From contig JASBNA010000024.1 of the NCBI GenBank assembly GCA_038087015.1, forward strand, positions 186,001 through 250,000: a stretch of DNA of 64,000 nt, read 5' to 3'. Origin of the DNA: Cerrena zonata. Taxonomy: Eukaryota; Basidiomycota; Agaricomycetes; Polyporales; Cerrenaceae. How positions within the stretch are numbered: the first letter of the stretch is position 1; every line of letters starts with the position of its first letter. A program made the translations under genes and the position numbers. The notes under the pieces are model-generated. The model had not been told where the DNA came from. It did no database searches and saw only the letters and a program-made list of their open reading frames with translations. Shown one piece after another: positions 52,601 to 62,312 of this stretch.

Positions 52601-53569
52601 TCTATTCAAAAGAGGCTTTCATTACTTCAATAATTCGAATTACTATATTATAATAAACATTTAGTATTAAAAAATTATAAACCTTTAATATTGGATTTTT
52701 AATCGAAGAAACCGATGGTCCATAAGTTCTGATATTAATCGTCATCATTATGATACTATCTAAAAACTCATATCAACGTGCGAAGTGAATAATAATACAT
52801 AGGTATGAATGAAAATGCAAAATAAATAAATCAACTCAAAATTATAATCAACCAACTATACCGTGGGGATACTTAATGTTATATAAAAAGAAGCAAGAAC
52901 AGCAAGCAGTAATGGAACGAGAGGAAAAACAAAAAAAATTTGGTGATGCTGAAGCGAAAAAAATCCCATACAAAACAAAAAAAAAACTCAACTTAGTAGG
53001 GTATTCTTTGTTTGTTATTTGCTTTGTCCTGACTTACTCGAACAACCTGTTCGACCTATCAGCTCGAACGTACTCAATCTACTCAACGTACTTACTTGTA
53101 ATCTACTTGTACTCAACCCTCGTCTTCAGCTTCACTCAGTAGCGGTTTTCGAGCCTTTATCCTACAATACTACGTGTACTTCGAGTAAGGCTAAATGTTC
53201 TTAACTCTTGATCCTAACCATATCTGATCTGTCAAGGCTATATCGTGTTGCTAATTCAAAACTATACCACTGAGCCATGATCATAACAAAATCAATTTCA
53301 GATCTGGTAATTAAGGTACAGCCCCCACTAACCTGATTAGCATTACCATGTAAGGTTCTATATTAAATAATTACTAGTGCCATGTAAAACTGCCAATTTC
53401 ATCGGGTTACAAAACACCATTTTTACCCTTAGCAATCCTTCGATTAGATCACGTGAAATACACTTGATGTGTCATGTGACTCATGAGTCACGTGCCGGGT
53501 GAACGACAAAAACCAGCTCTAATGTACGGAGGTGTTTTAGAGGAGGACTCCAGGAGGGACTAGGAGGGT
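52601..53569. promoter_or_regulatory. Divergent region between IPT1 and the Xrcc2-like gene
   Basis: About 970 bp. An 88-codon ATG frame at 52876-53142 is possible but unsupported. Near the right-hand gene there are two CACGTG boxes (53450-53455 and 53489-53494), a perfect palindrome TGACTCATGAGTCA at 53477-53490 and a TGTACGG element at 53522-53534. Confidence 0.45.
53450..53494. promoter_or_regulatory. Cbf1-type E-boxes and Gcn4-type palindrome
   Basis: CACGTG at 53450-53455 and 53489-53494, the second overlapping TGACTCATGAGTCA (53477-53490), two back-to-back TGACTCA sites. These are the classical binding sequences of Cbf1 and Gcn4. They lie 75-120 bp before the ATG at 53570. Confidence 0.5.
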
Positions 53570-54133
53570 ATGAAGCACGCTAGTTTGGACCACTTCATAC
53601 AAATTGAGGCTAGTCGGTTGGTGATTCCAGGGTTTGATGGGTTGGTGTTACTAAGGAATACCGTTTTGCTAATTTTCCACGGTCCAGCCGGTAAGAGAAA
53701 CTGGTATGAAAGATTGGATATTACAAATAACATCACAATTAATTGTGGGACCCTTTTGACGTTGCAGGATTTAAAGAATGAGATGAATGGGATCTTGGAG
53801 AACTATGAAAGTGGGATGGTTTTGCATCTGATTATAATTGAAGATTTATCTAGTTTTTACTGGGAATTCAAGTCAAGACACTATCAGGAAATATTTAGCA
53901 TGATTGATAAACTACGAAATAAATATGGCATCAATATCATAATAACCAATTGGAGTAATAATTATGAAAGAGGATATAATTATAAGTTGAAACCAAGTGG
54001 CACTCCAGTCAATCTAAATGATGTAACTTTTGTAAATAATGAGTTTATTAAAAAACTTGATTATGTTGGGTATATAAATAATGATAATCAGTCATATTTA
54101 TATTTAAATAATTGGAAATTACTAAATCAATAA
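53570..54133 (+). CDS. Rad51-paralogue-like protein (Xrcc2/Shu-type candidate)
   Basis: A 187-residue protein with a degenerate RecA core. VLLIFHGPAGKRNWYE resembles a shortened P-loop lacking the usual Ser/Thr. LHLIIIEDLSSFYWEFKSRHYQEIFSMI resembles the Walker B region of Xrcc2, whose family sequence is LLILDSLSAFYW. It is followed by a sensor strand INIIITNWS. In yeasts such degenerate Rad51 paralogues (Csm2, Psy3) act in the Shu complex during homologous recombination; Xrcc2/Rlp1 is the relative in other eukaryotes. I assign it by this motif order only. The gene is intact and lies divergent from IPT1 and convergent with ATP7. Confidence 0.5.
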   Translation: MKHASLDHFIQIEASRLVIPGFDGLVLLRNTVLLIFHGPAGKRNWYERLDITNNITINCGTLLTLQDLKNEMNGILENYESGMVLHLIIIEDLSSFYWEFKSRHYQEIFSMIDKLRNKYGINIIITNWSNNYERGYNYKLKPSGTPVNLNDVTFVNNEFIKKLDYVGYINNDNQSYLYLNNWKLLNQ

Positions 54134-54192
54134 AGTATTTATTTTTAATCTTATATAAGAATATATGTGTAAGAGAATATATGAAAGTTATC

Positions 54193-54719
54193 TTACATAA
54201 CAGTTAAATCACCGAATTTTTCTTTATAACCTGGAACTTCCCATTTACCGTTCTTAATCATGTAATCAACTTTTTCATCTAAATCAGATCTTGCTTTAGC
54301 AACATCTTCAACAGTTAATTGGTCAAATGGTCTGGCACCTTCGATATCTTTCAAAGTAGTATTTAATTGTTCAATTTCTTCTAAAACTGATTTTTCAGTT
54401 AATTTAGCATTTTCAATGGCTTTAGCTTCAAAAACATCAATGGTTTTCAAAGTCTTAGAAACATCATAAGTAACTGGTTTGAAAGCTTGAACCTTGGATC
54501 TGACTTCTTCAACAACAGCGGAGTTCTTCAAAACTGATTTATATTTATCAAAATCAACTTGAGTTGATTGTGCTTCTAATGATTGTATTTCCTTTTAGCT
54601 TCGTCATTTCTCTTCTTGAAAGCAGTCAAGGATGAGGCAGTGGATCCAGTCAATCCTAAGGATTTGATAACTTGGGCCCAGTTCAATTTGGTGGCAGCAG
54701 CCTTGGCAACAGTAGACAT
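54193..54719 (-). CDS. ATP7: Atp7, mitochondrial ATP synthase subunit d, one frameshift
   Basis: Peripheral-stalk subunit d of the F1Fo ATP synthase. The ATG at 54719 begins [30 protein letters not shown], matching S. cerevisiae Atp7 (LDWAKVISSLRITGSTATQL). One base is missing at about 54588-54590 (a short A run of the coding strand). The frame resumes as [23 protein letters not shown], continuing to [12 protein letters not shown] and the C-terminal [15 protein letters not shown]. The rebuilt length is 175 residues (174 in S. cerevisiae). In S. cerevisiae it neighbours PUT3 and HCS1. Confidence 0.95.
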
Positions 54720-54923
54720 CTTTATATATTGAATTGAAGTTGTAAAGAATACTCTATCAAAAGGTCTATTTTCAATCTTTTGAGTTGGATTTTTTTCTAG
54801 TAGTGCTTAAATCGGAATAGTCTTTCAAGTTGGCCAATTAAATTATTGGTGAGCGCTCGGTAGCGACACGTAGGCTGGGGTCGTGTGATTCACGTTTGTG
54901 GAATCGGGTCTTTTTTAATTCGC

Positions 54924-54934
54924 GGGTACGGATC
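54924..54934 (+). promoter_or_regulatory. TGTACGG-family element between ATP7 and APL3
   Basis: GGGTACGGATC, 87 bp upstream of the APL3 ATG and about 205 bp upstream of the ATP7 start. The surrounding 300-bp divergent promoter has no gene. Confidence 0.4.
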
Positions 54935-55020
54935 TTTCGTGTAGATAATTTATTTGACAGGTAGACAATATCAGCGGTTAGATCAATGGCTTCTTAAAGA
55001 TCAAGGATAAATCTACAACC

Positions 55021-58000
55021 ATGGCTCCTCAGATGAAAGGATTGACTCAATTCATTATTGATTTGAGGAATTCGAAGGATTTGCAGGAAGAAAACAAACG
55101 AATCAACCTAGAAATCAATAACATCCAGACTAAATTCAACTCCAATTCAAATCTTAATGGGTACCAAAAGAGAAAATACATTTGTAAATTGATCTATATA
55201 TATTTATTGGGTTACACTGAAGATATTGATTTCGGGCTAAAGGAAAGTTTTGACTTGATTCAATCGAATAATTATTCAGAGAAACACCTTGGATATTTAT
55301 CTATTTCAATTTTAATTAATCATAATAATATCAATAATATTAGCAATAATTCAATTAAGTCTCATTTGGATGATCTTTTGGACTTGGTCCATCCTTATTT
55401 GATTAAAGATTTACAATCAAACAATGAAGATTTTAATTGTTTAGCAATTCAATTCATTTCTTCAAATTTTAACGTTTTCGCTGATAATAATATTCAAAAT
55501 TCAATTACAAATTCTCCCTTTTTACCTAAACAATTCTTAATAAATGAAACTGATGAAAATTCAGGTCAGTGGTTAGAAATCATCGATATAACTTATAGTT
55601 TATGTTGTTCTCCAATCAAAAACCTTTATTAAAGAAAAAAGGCAGCTATTTCTTTATTAATTTTACTAAAATTATATCCTCAGGTGATTATCTCAAATGA
55701 TAATTGGATTCCTCGTTTATTGAGTTTAATCGATGATAAAAATATGGGTACTATATTATCAATAATTCCTTTAATTCAATTCTTAACTAGTTTAAAAGTT
55801 TCTTATGTCAAATCAATCATTCCTTCGATCTCAAATACTTTATATAATCTAATCATTGATAACAAATGTCCAAGTGATTACTACTACTATGATATCCCAG
55901 CTCCTTGGTTAATTGTTAAATTACTTCAATTAATTGAACATTTCTTCTTATTAACCGATAATCAAGAACCAATCATTCTAATTAATGATTTAGATTCAAC
56001 TACTTTAAACAATTTAAGACAAGTTGTTGCTAGATCAATTCAAAATGCTTCCCAACCAATAAAAGGTTTACCAAATAGAAATTCACAATCTTCAATATTA
56101 TTTCAAGCGGTGTCTTTAGCAGTTTTTCTTGACGCTTCTCCTGATGCAATTGATGGTGCCATTCATGCCTTAATGACCTTATTGGAATCTAATGAAACTA
56201 ATACCAGATATTTGGCCTTGGATGCTCTAGTTAAACTAACTGCTCGTGCTTCTTCCTCGGTGGCTGCTTCCAATACCAAATCTTCAAATTTTTCAAATTA
56301 TTTATCAAAAATTTTCCAATTATTAAATGATAAAGATATTTCAGTTCGTAAAAAAGCTTTGGATTTATTATATACAATTTGTAATTCCTCAAATTATAAT
56401 GTTATTATCTCAAAGCTATTAGACTATTTCCCTTTATCGGATTTATCCATTCGTTCAGAAATTGCAGTTAAAATTGCTATATTGGCTGAAAAATTCGCTA
56501 CGGATTCTACTTGGTACGTAACTACAATGTTAATTTTATTATCAATAGGTGGTTCAAATAACGCTGCTGGCTCAATAAGTTCAGTTAATTATATCGGTAG
56601 TGAAGTTTGGGAAAGAATTGTTCAAATCATTGTAAATAACGAAAATTTACAAAAAACTTCTTGTAAATTAATTGTTAATTTATTGAAAAAATCTTCTTCA
56701 AATCATGGTCACTTAAATAATCAAAATGTTGGAATTTCAGAGAATCTCATTAAAGTAGCAGCTTTCATTTTAGGTGAATATGGGTATTTACTTCAATCCG
56801 AAGTCATGGAAGATGATAATGATGAAAATTTATTGAAAGATGATGATATTTATACAACTAATCAAGAAAAACCTTCTTATTTGACTACCCAATTTCAATT
56901 GTTGTATGAATCTTATTTCAAAGTTAGTTTAATAACCAGATCAATGTTATTATCAACGTTCTTGAAATTCGTAATTAGATTTCCAAATGAAGACTTTATA
57001 CCAGATATTCTTGATTTATATGAAGTTGAAAATCAATCTTTAGATCTAGAAATCCAAACAAGAGCTTTTGAATATTTGAAATGTTCCACTTTAATACTTT
57101 CTAATACAAGCAGCTCTACAAATTTAGTCAAATCAATTTTGAAGCCAATACCTCCTTTTGAAAAGAAAGAAAGTCCTTTAATGAATCGCCTTGGTAGTGT
57201 TCAAAGACTAGTGGGTAATAGAAATCGGTCCTCATCATATGTTAACGTTTCCAAAATTACTAATAATTCAAATATTTTCAATAATTCTCGTAACTCGTCT
57301 GCTTCAAATTTGGCACCTCCTACAACTTCATTCAATAATATCAATGATCCTCGTAGAGCATCCTCTTCTAGTCTTGCAGCATCAATTGATGAAGAAAACC
57401 CAGAAGATTTATCCAGTGATGAAGATGCTAATCCTTTTGATGAATCGATAAATCAACCAGTTAGAGTAAGTCCTAATTGGTATCCTGGTTATCATCGTAT
57501 GTTACAATATGATGCAGGTATATTTTATGAAAATCAATTGATTAAAATTACTTATAGAATAACCAAAAATGGTCCTGTTATTAAAATAACTTTTACTTTT
57601 ATTAATAATGCTGCTAAAACTGCTAATACTAATATAACTGGTTTATCGGTATTAGAATTTAAGGCAAGAACTAAAACGGAGGATCCAAATTACTTAATTA
57701 ATATTATTGAACCTCCCAAATCCACAGTTATTGATAAAACAAGCATGGATGTTGAAATAAAAATCAGAAATATTGTGGAAATTAATGAAAGCCCCGTCTT
57801 ATCATTATCCTTTAAATGTAGTGAATCATTTAATCAATTGAATTTGAAGATTCCTGTTTCCTTATTGAAAACTTTAACTTCAACCTCAATGGCAAGCTTA
57901 GATGACTTTAAGAGAAGATGGCTACAAATAGGTGAATCTTTGGGTCTTGCTCAAGGGGAATACATTGTTAATACAATCACAACCCATCGTTATAATTCAT

Positions 58001-58257
58001 CTAATATTGTCAGGCTTTTGGGTCGTTTGGGATTTGCAGTTGTTCATAGCACCCCCGACACTCTTGAAAATGGTATTCTAGTAATGGGAGCAGCTATTTT
58101 GTATACTGTGAAATCTAACTATGGTGTGCTTGTGAGCGTCAAAAGCACCGACTCCGTTGGCAAAGAATTTGACTTGGTGGTAAGATGTACTGGAGGTGGA
58201 GTTTCAGAAATCATTGCATTAACCTTAAAGAAATCTTTGAAGGTAAATTTTAATTAA
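55021..58257 (+). CDS. APL3: AP-2 complex alpha-adaptin, one frameshift
   Basis: Large subunit of the AP-2 clathrin adaptor at the plasma membrane. The N-terminus MKGLTQFIIDLRNSKDLQEENKRINLEI with LNGYQKRKYICKLIYIYLLGY is the alpha-adaptin signature that contacts PIP2. A HEAT-like solenoid follows, then a hinge at about 700-780 with NPFDE, and the C-terminal ear (VSPNWYPGYHRMLQYDAGIFYENQLIKITYRI...). One extra A at 55618-55622 breaks the frame. The join reads CSPIKTFIKEKKAAISLLILLKLYP, the expected family sequence. The rebuilt length is about 1078 residues. Alpha rather than gamma subunit is indicated by the N-terminus. Confidence 0.93.
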
Positions 58258-59547
58258 TATTCACTTTTTTCTTCTTTCTAGTTTTTCTTAATTCCTTTTG
58301 TATAAACTATTTTTAATATGCATTTCTTATCAGCTACATTGTAGATAGGAGCGTGTAGTCTAGACTTGCTACTAGCGAAATAACGTTTTACCATTGTTTG
58401 CAACCAATTTTCAATAATGGAGTACCTTCCAAAATCCCGACCATTCGCTTGCTCTCCTTCACCTCAAGGTGATTTACTCATCACTTTACCCGTAAAAAGC
58501 TATCACTTGAATCGTGGGGTAAATCTATTGGCGCTGTTATACATTCAAAGAATTCTTCAATTTTTTACCGAATATGTTCATAATTCTGAAGAATTTTTTG
58601 CACCTCAGAAGCCGATATTTTTTACAACTCCTTTGCAAAAAACGAGAAAAAGAGGCAGCATCACAAGAAGGCAATAACTAAACCCGTGGAGGGGACGAAA
58701 TACCTTACTTCAAAGGAGTTGGAACTTAGACATTTGTAGATCTATGAGCTTCTTATCCCATTTCTAGTTAAAAAGTCTGGGGGCATTTCCTTAATTACTC
58801 AGTGCGACTAAAAAGGCAGTTTTTTCAGCCTTTTTCTTTCTCTCAATTAACTCACCTAATTAGGTAATTTCCTCGAGACATGATTCACTCTTGCTGGAAT
58901 AGCCACCAACAATGAAAAGAACGTTTCTCTAGAGTAAGTCTAGAAACGAGACTTATGGAAGCAGCCCCACTGGCTTGGTGGGGAACTGGAAGACATTACT
59001 TCCACAGGGAAAAACCCTCTACTCGTCGAACCAGCCAAAAAACGCAGCACTTGTCGCTCAGCGAACCCCAGACACGTAGAACGAATTGTGAAGACTTTCC
59101 AAACTAGATTATACGACACCCAAAGCCAATTACAATTGGGGCGTTCATCCAGATCAATAAACTTACCATGAACTCTGTTGTGAACGAACTTTCAATTGCA
59201 GCAATAGCCAACAGCAGGGCTTTTGTGTGCAGTGCGCTATTACCCAATTAGGGCATGGGTACAAAAAAAAAAAAAGAACGATTGGCTTAAGAGGTTTTGC
59301 AACCCTTCAATACTATTACTTGAAAAGGACATCAAACAGGTTGATTGACAACGTATAAGGATTTGAATGAAAGAATGAAAGATAAATATTCCCATTTAGA
59401 ATAGCAGAGGCCGAAGAGAGGGGATACAAAGTGAAAAGTCATCGACTGAACAAGGAAAAATTTCTAATCTATATAAAGCTTCAAAGTCGCTTCTTCGTAT
59501 TCTTCTTCGAGAGTCTTTTCAACTTTCTATTTTTAAATAAAAACTTC
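58258..59547. other. Long intergenic region upstream of the second CAP gene
   Basis: About 1.3 kb. An 86-codon ATG frame (58417-58677) has no recognisable features. A small hairpin lies at 58965-58983 and an A-run at 59262-59275. TATATAAA at 59470-59477, 78 bp before the ATG, is a good TATA box for the CAP gene. The long promoter suits a regulated secreted protein. Confidence 0.45.
59470..59477 (+). promoter_or_regulatory. TATA box of the second CAP gene
   Basis: TATATAAA 78 bp upstream of the ATG at 59548, the usual yeast distance. Confidence 0.55.
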
Positions 59548-60561
59548 ATGATGAAGACTGGCTCAACTTTTTCAATCGGGACTTTACTCGTGCTTTTAGC
59601 TAGTCAGCTAGTTGTTGAAGCTGCTCCGGCTCCTATTGAATATGTCACTGTTTACCAAACTGCAACTGCAACTGCTAATGGTGATGGTACTTACGATACT
59701 TTTATTGATCCTACTTCTACTTCGGCAACAGTGGCTGCTGCATCCACCACTGAAGCCGCAACAAATGAAGCCGCTACTACCTCGGATTCATCTAGTACTA
59801 GTGGTTGGAGCTTGGATAAATTACTTTCCAGTGGTTATATCGAGAAATGGCTTTCCAAATTTACCGGGTCCAGATCTTCTTCTTCTTCGTCCTCATCTAA
59901 TACTGGATCAACCACTACCACTTCTCAATACCATGGATTCTTATGGTCTCTTTTACATGGAGGTGATTCATCTTCGACCTCAGTCACCTCTGCCACCTCC
60001 ACTCCAACCAGCACCTCAACCCCTGCTTTTACCACTTCTGACACCGAATCCCCTACCGAAACAACGTCAATTTCGACTTCAACTTCATCATCGTCTTCCT
60101 CAAGTGGTGATGTCTACGCAGCATTTTCCGATTGCGATGATCTTGATGAACTGTTTGCCAAAGATATCTTAGATGCTCACAATAAATACAGAGCTTTACA
60201 TGGCTCAGGTGACTTATCTTGGGACGTTGATACTTATAATTATGCCAAAAATAACGCCGACAATTATGACTGCTCAGGAGTCTTAACCCATACTCATGGT
60301 GAGTATGGTGAAAACTTGGCTGCAGGTTATAAAACCGGTTCTTCTGCAGTTAAGGCTTGGTATGATGAAGGTGAATCTTACAATTACAACCTGGCAAATA
60401 CTTATGACCATTTCACCCAGGTTGTTTGGAAAGGATCCACCAAAGTTGGTTGTGCTTACAAAGATTGTTCCGCAGAAGGCTGGGCTAAATATATTGTTTG
60501 TGAATACGACCCAGCTGGTAATATCATTGGCCAAAACAAAGCTAATGTCTTACCAAGCTAA
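59548..60561 (+). CDS. Secreted CAP-domain protein, Rbe1/Pry family
   Basis: Second CAP (SCP/PR-1) protein of the window, 337 residues from the first of two adjacent ATGs. A signal peptide (about 1-24, LLVLLASQLVVEA) is followed by a Thr/Ser-rich region to about 215, then the CAP domain: ILDAHNKYRALHG, YGENLAAGY, WYDEGESYNY and HFTQVVWKGSTKVGCAYKDC, then YIVCEYDPAGNIIGQ. The CAP domain is closely similar to the one at 30.5 kb, while the Ser/Thr regions differ. An upstream frame to 59431 without good context is not used. Likely role is sterol or lipid binding outside the cell, by family. Confidence 0.92.
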   Translation: MMKTGSTFSIGTLLVLLASQLVVEAAPAPIEYVTVYQTATATANGDGTYDTFIDPTSTSATVAAASTTEAATNEAATTSDSSSTSGWSLDKLLSSGYIEKWLSKFTGSRSSSSSSSSNTGSTTTTSQYHGFLWSLLHGGDSSSTSVTSATSTPTSTSTPAFTTSDTESPTETTSISTSTSSSSSSSGDVYAAFSDCDDLDELFAKDILDAHNKYRALHGSGDLSWDVDTYNYAKNNADNYDCSGVLTHTHGEYGENLAAGYKTGSSAVKAWYDEGESYNYNLANTYDHFTQVVWKGSTKVGCAYKDCSAEGWAKYIVCEYDPAGNIIGQNKANVLPS

Positions 60562-60983
60562 ACGAAAAATGGGATGGGTTATTAAAGTTTTGGGAAATTC
60601 ATGGTTTTCTAAAATCTAATAGCCTTCCCTCTTGATAATTCCTTTAACTAAAAGTATAATTTTAAAAATACCTTATATTTATTTCCTCGGTTTCTTATTT
60701 TCAAGACTATGATTACACTTCAGTTCTTCCATTAACGACTTTTTACTTTTACTACCAACTATAATGCCCTGCTTGATTTTCATTCGTTTACTAATTCTCG
60801 TTTCAATATTTCTGTATCATTTAATACCTATGCTTTACATAGAAAATGTATATAATCATAATTTTTGCAATTTCTTGTAGTAAGCAGCGCTTTTTTTTTT
60901 TTTTTTTTTTTTTTTTTTCATCGTATTTTTTTTTTTGGAATCAGAGGCCAATACAAGCCAAATACTTTACCAAAGCCAACTAG
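60562..60983. other. Intergenic with long poly-T tracts
   Basis: Holds a T28 run (60891-60918) and a T11 run (60926-60936) within 95 bp of the Pus9-like start, probably a nucleosome-excluding promoter tract. No gene is seen. Confidence 0.5.
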
Positions 60984-62282
60984 ATGTGCCAACAGCCTAT
61001 TTATGTTTTTGAGAATGGCGTAAGGAAGGTTCAACCATACTTTTTCAAGTTTAAAACTCCAATCAAGAGCAGGTGGATAGGTAGGACTCTACTAGAGGTT
61101 CTAACGGTAGAATTGGGCCAGCTGCCAAAACTGGTACAGGAAGGTATTTCCAAAAAAAACATATTCATTCATTCGAACGTGGGTAGAAGAGGGGGACCAG
61201 TGGTCATCGAAGGGTGGGAAAAACTCAAAGACAGGGAGATTGTAAGGCATGATCTAATATACAATTTGCAGCATATTCACGAACCCAGTGTGCCTGATGG
61301 GTCTGAATTAAACTTCGAAAAGAAAACAACCTTTCCATCCCAAGTGAAGACCGATTTACAAATTGTTTTTGAAGATGAAAACCAAATTGTCATCAATAAA
61401 CCTTCTGGAATCCCAAGCCATGCCAGTGGAAGCTATAGGTATAACTCTATTTCTGAAATATTGAAACATGATTTGAATCTAGATAAAATATGGCATTGTC
61501 ATAGATTAGACAAAGCAACCTCTGGTATTTTAATTTTAGCATTGAATAAACAAAGGGCTTCCTTTTTCAATGAAATGATTGAAAAGAGAAAAGACTTAGT
61601 AAGTAAATCTTATGTTGCAAGAGTAAAAGGAAAGTTTCCTCACGGAGTGCACATGTATAACTGTCCTATCTTTTCAATAAACCAGAGTGGAAGATATATG
61701 AATCAAAATATACAAAGCATGCCAATAAATTCAACTACTGTTTTCGAGAGGATCAAGTATGACCCAATACTACAAGAAAGTATAGTTATTTGCAAACCAA
61801 TAACCGGAAAAATGCACCAAATTCGAATTCATTTGAGGAACCTTGGATATGCTATAGTTAACGATTCAATTTTCAATCCTGATCCAATGAAATCATATCC
61901 AAGCTTTGTTAAAAATGGGATTGAGTTAAAGCTATACAAAAAACTCTTCAAGGTTTATCCTCAATTCGAAAAATTGCAACCAGTAAATGAAGACGTAGCA
62001 AATACCAAGGAATGCATTGATATCTCAAGCATAATCAATTTCCATGAAGACGAGGAGCTTAACAAAGCCCTTGAAGAATTTTCAGAGTTGAAAAAAACTA
62101 ACATGACGACTGAAAAAGATAAGTATGGAAAAAAATGTGAAGTTTGTGATATACAACTCTTCGACACCAATAACTTACCGAAAGACCTGTTAATATGGTT
62201 GCATGCATTCAAATACCTGTTCGGCGATGAAGATATGCCTTTCGAATTTGAAACCCAATTTCCAAAATGGTGTGATATATAG
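60984..62282 (+). CDS. PUS9: RluA-family tRNA pseudouridine synthase, Pus9/Rib2-like
   Basis: Converts uridine to pseudouridine in RNA; yeast Pus8 (the N-terminal half of Rib2) and Pus9 modify position 32 of cytoplasmic and mitochondrial tRNAs. The N-terminal part (YVFENGVRKVQPYFFKFKTPIKSRWIGRTL) is typical of this subgroup, preceding an S4-like segment. The catalytic motif HRLDKATSGIL (D176), VINKPSGIPSH and GKMHQIRIHLRNLG are intact. The C-terminus has the CEVC...LWLHAFKY segment found in Pus9 and Rib2. No deaminase domain is present, so Pus9 fits better than Rib2. 432 residues; the ATG is the first in frame. Confidence 0.82.
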   Translation: MCQQPIYVFENGVRKVQPYFFKFKTPIKSRWIGRTLLEVLTVELGQLPKLVQEGISKKNIFIHSNVGRRGGPVVIEGWEKLKDREIVRHDLIYNLQHIHEPSVPDGSELNFEKKTTFPSQVKTDLQIVFEDENQIVINKPSGIPSHASGSYRYNSISEILKHDLNLDKIWHCHRLDKATSGILILALNKQRASFFNEMIEKRKDLVSKSYVARVKGKFPHGVHMYNCPIFSINQSGRYMNQNIQSMPINSTTVFERIKYDPILQESIVICKPITGKMHQIRIHLRNLGYAIVNDSIFNPDPMKSYPSFVKNGIELKLYKKLFKVYPQFEKLQPVNEDVANTKECIDISSIINFHEDEELNKALEEFSELKKTNMTTEKDKYGKKCEVCDIQLFDTNNLPKDLLIWLHAFKYLFGDEDMPFEFETQFPKWCDI

Positions 62283-62312
62283 TCAAGTAAATTTATAATG
62301 AGTTTATGTATA

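Noticed and set aside
3294..55622. Programmed ribosomal frameshifting as an explanation for the many broken frames
   Set aside because: Both +1 and -1 changes are needed, at unrelated sequences, in genes not frameshifted in other yeasts, and they cluster in short homopolymers. Error is the simpler reading.
58417..58677. 86-codon ATG frame
   Set aside because: No domain, no signal, no conserved motif; within a long promoter region. Kept only as a note.
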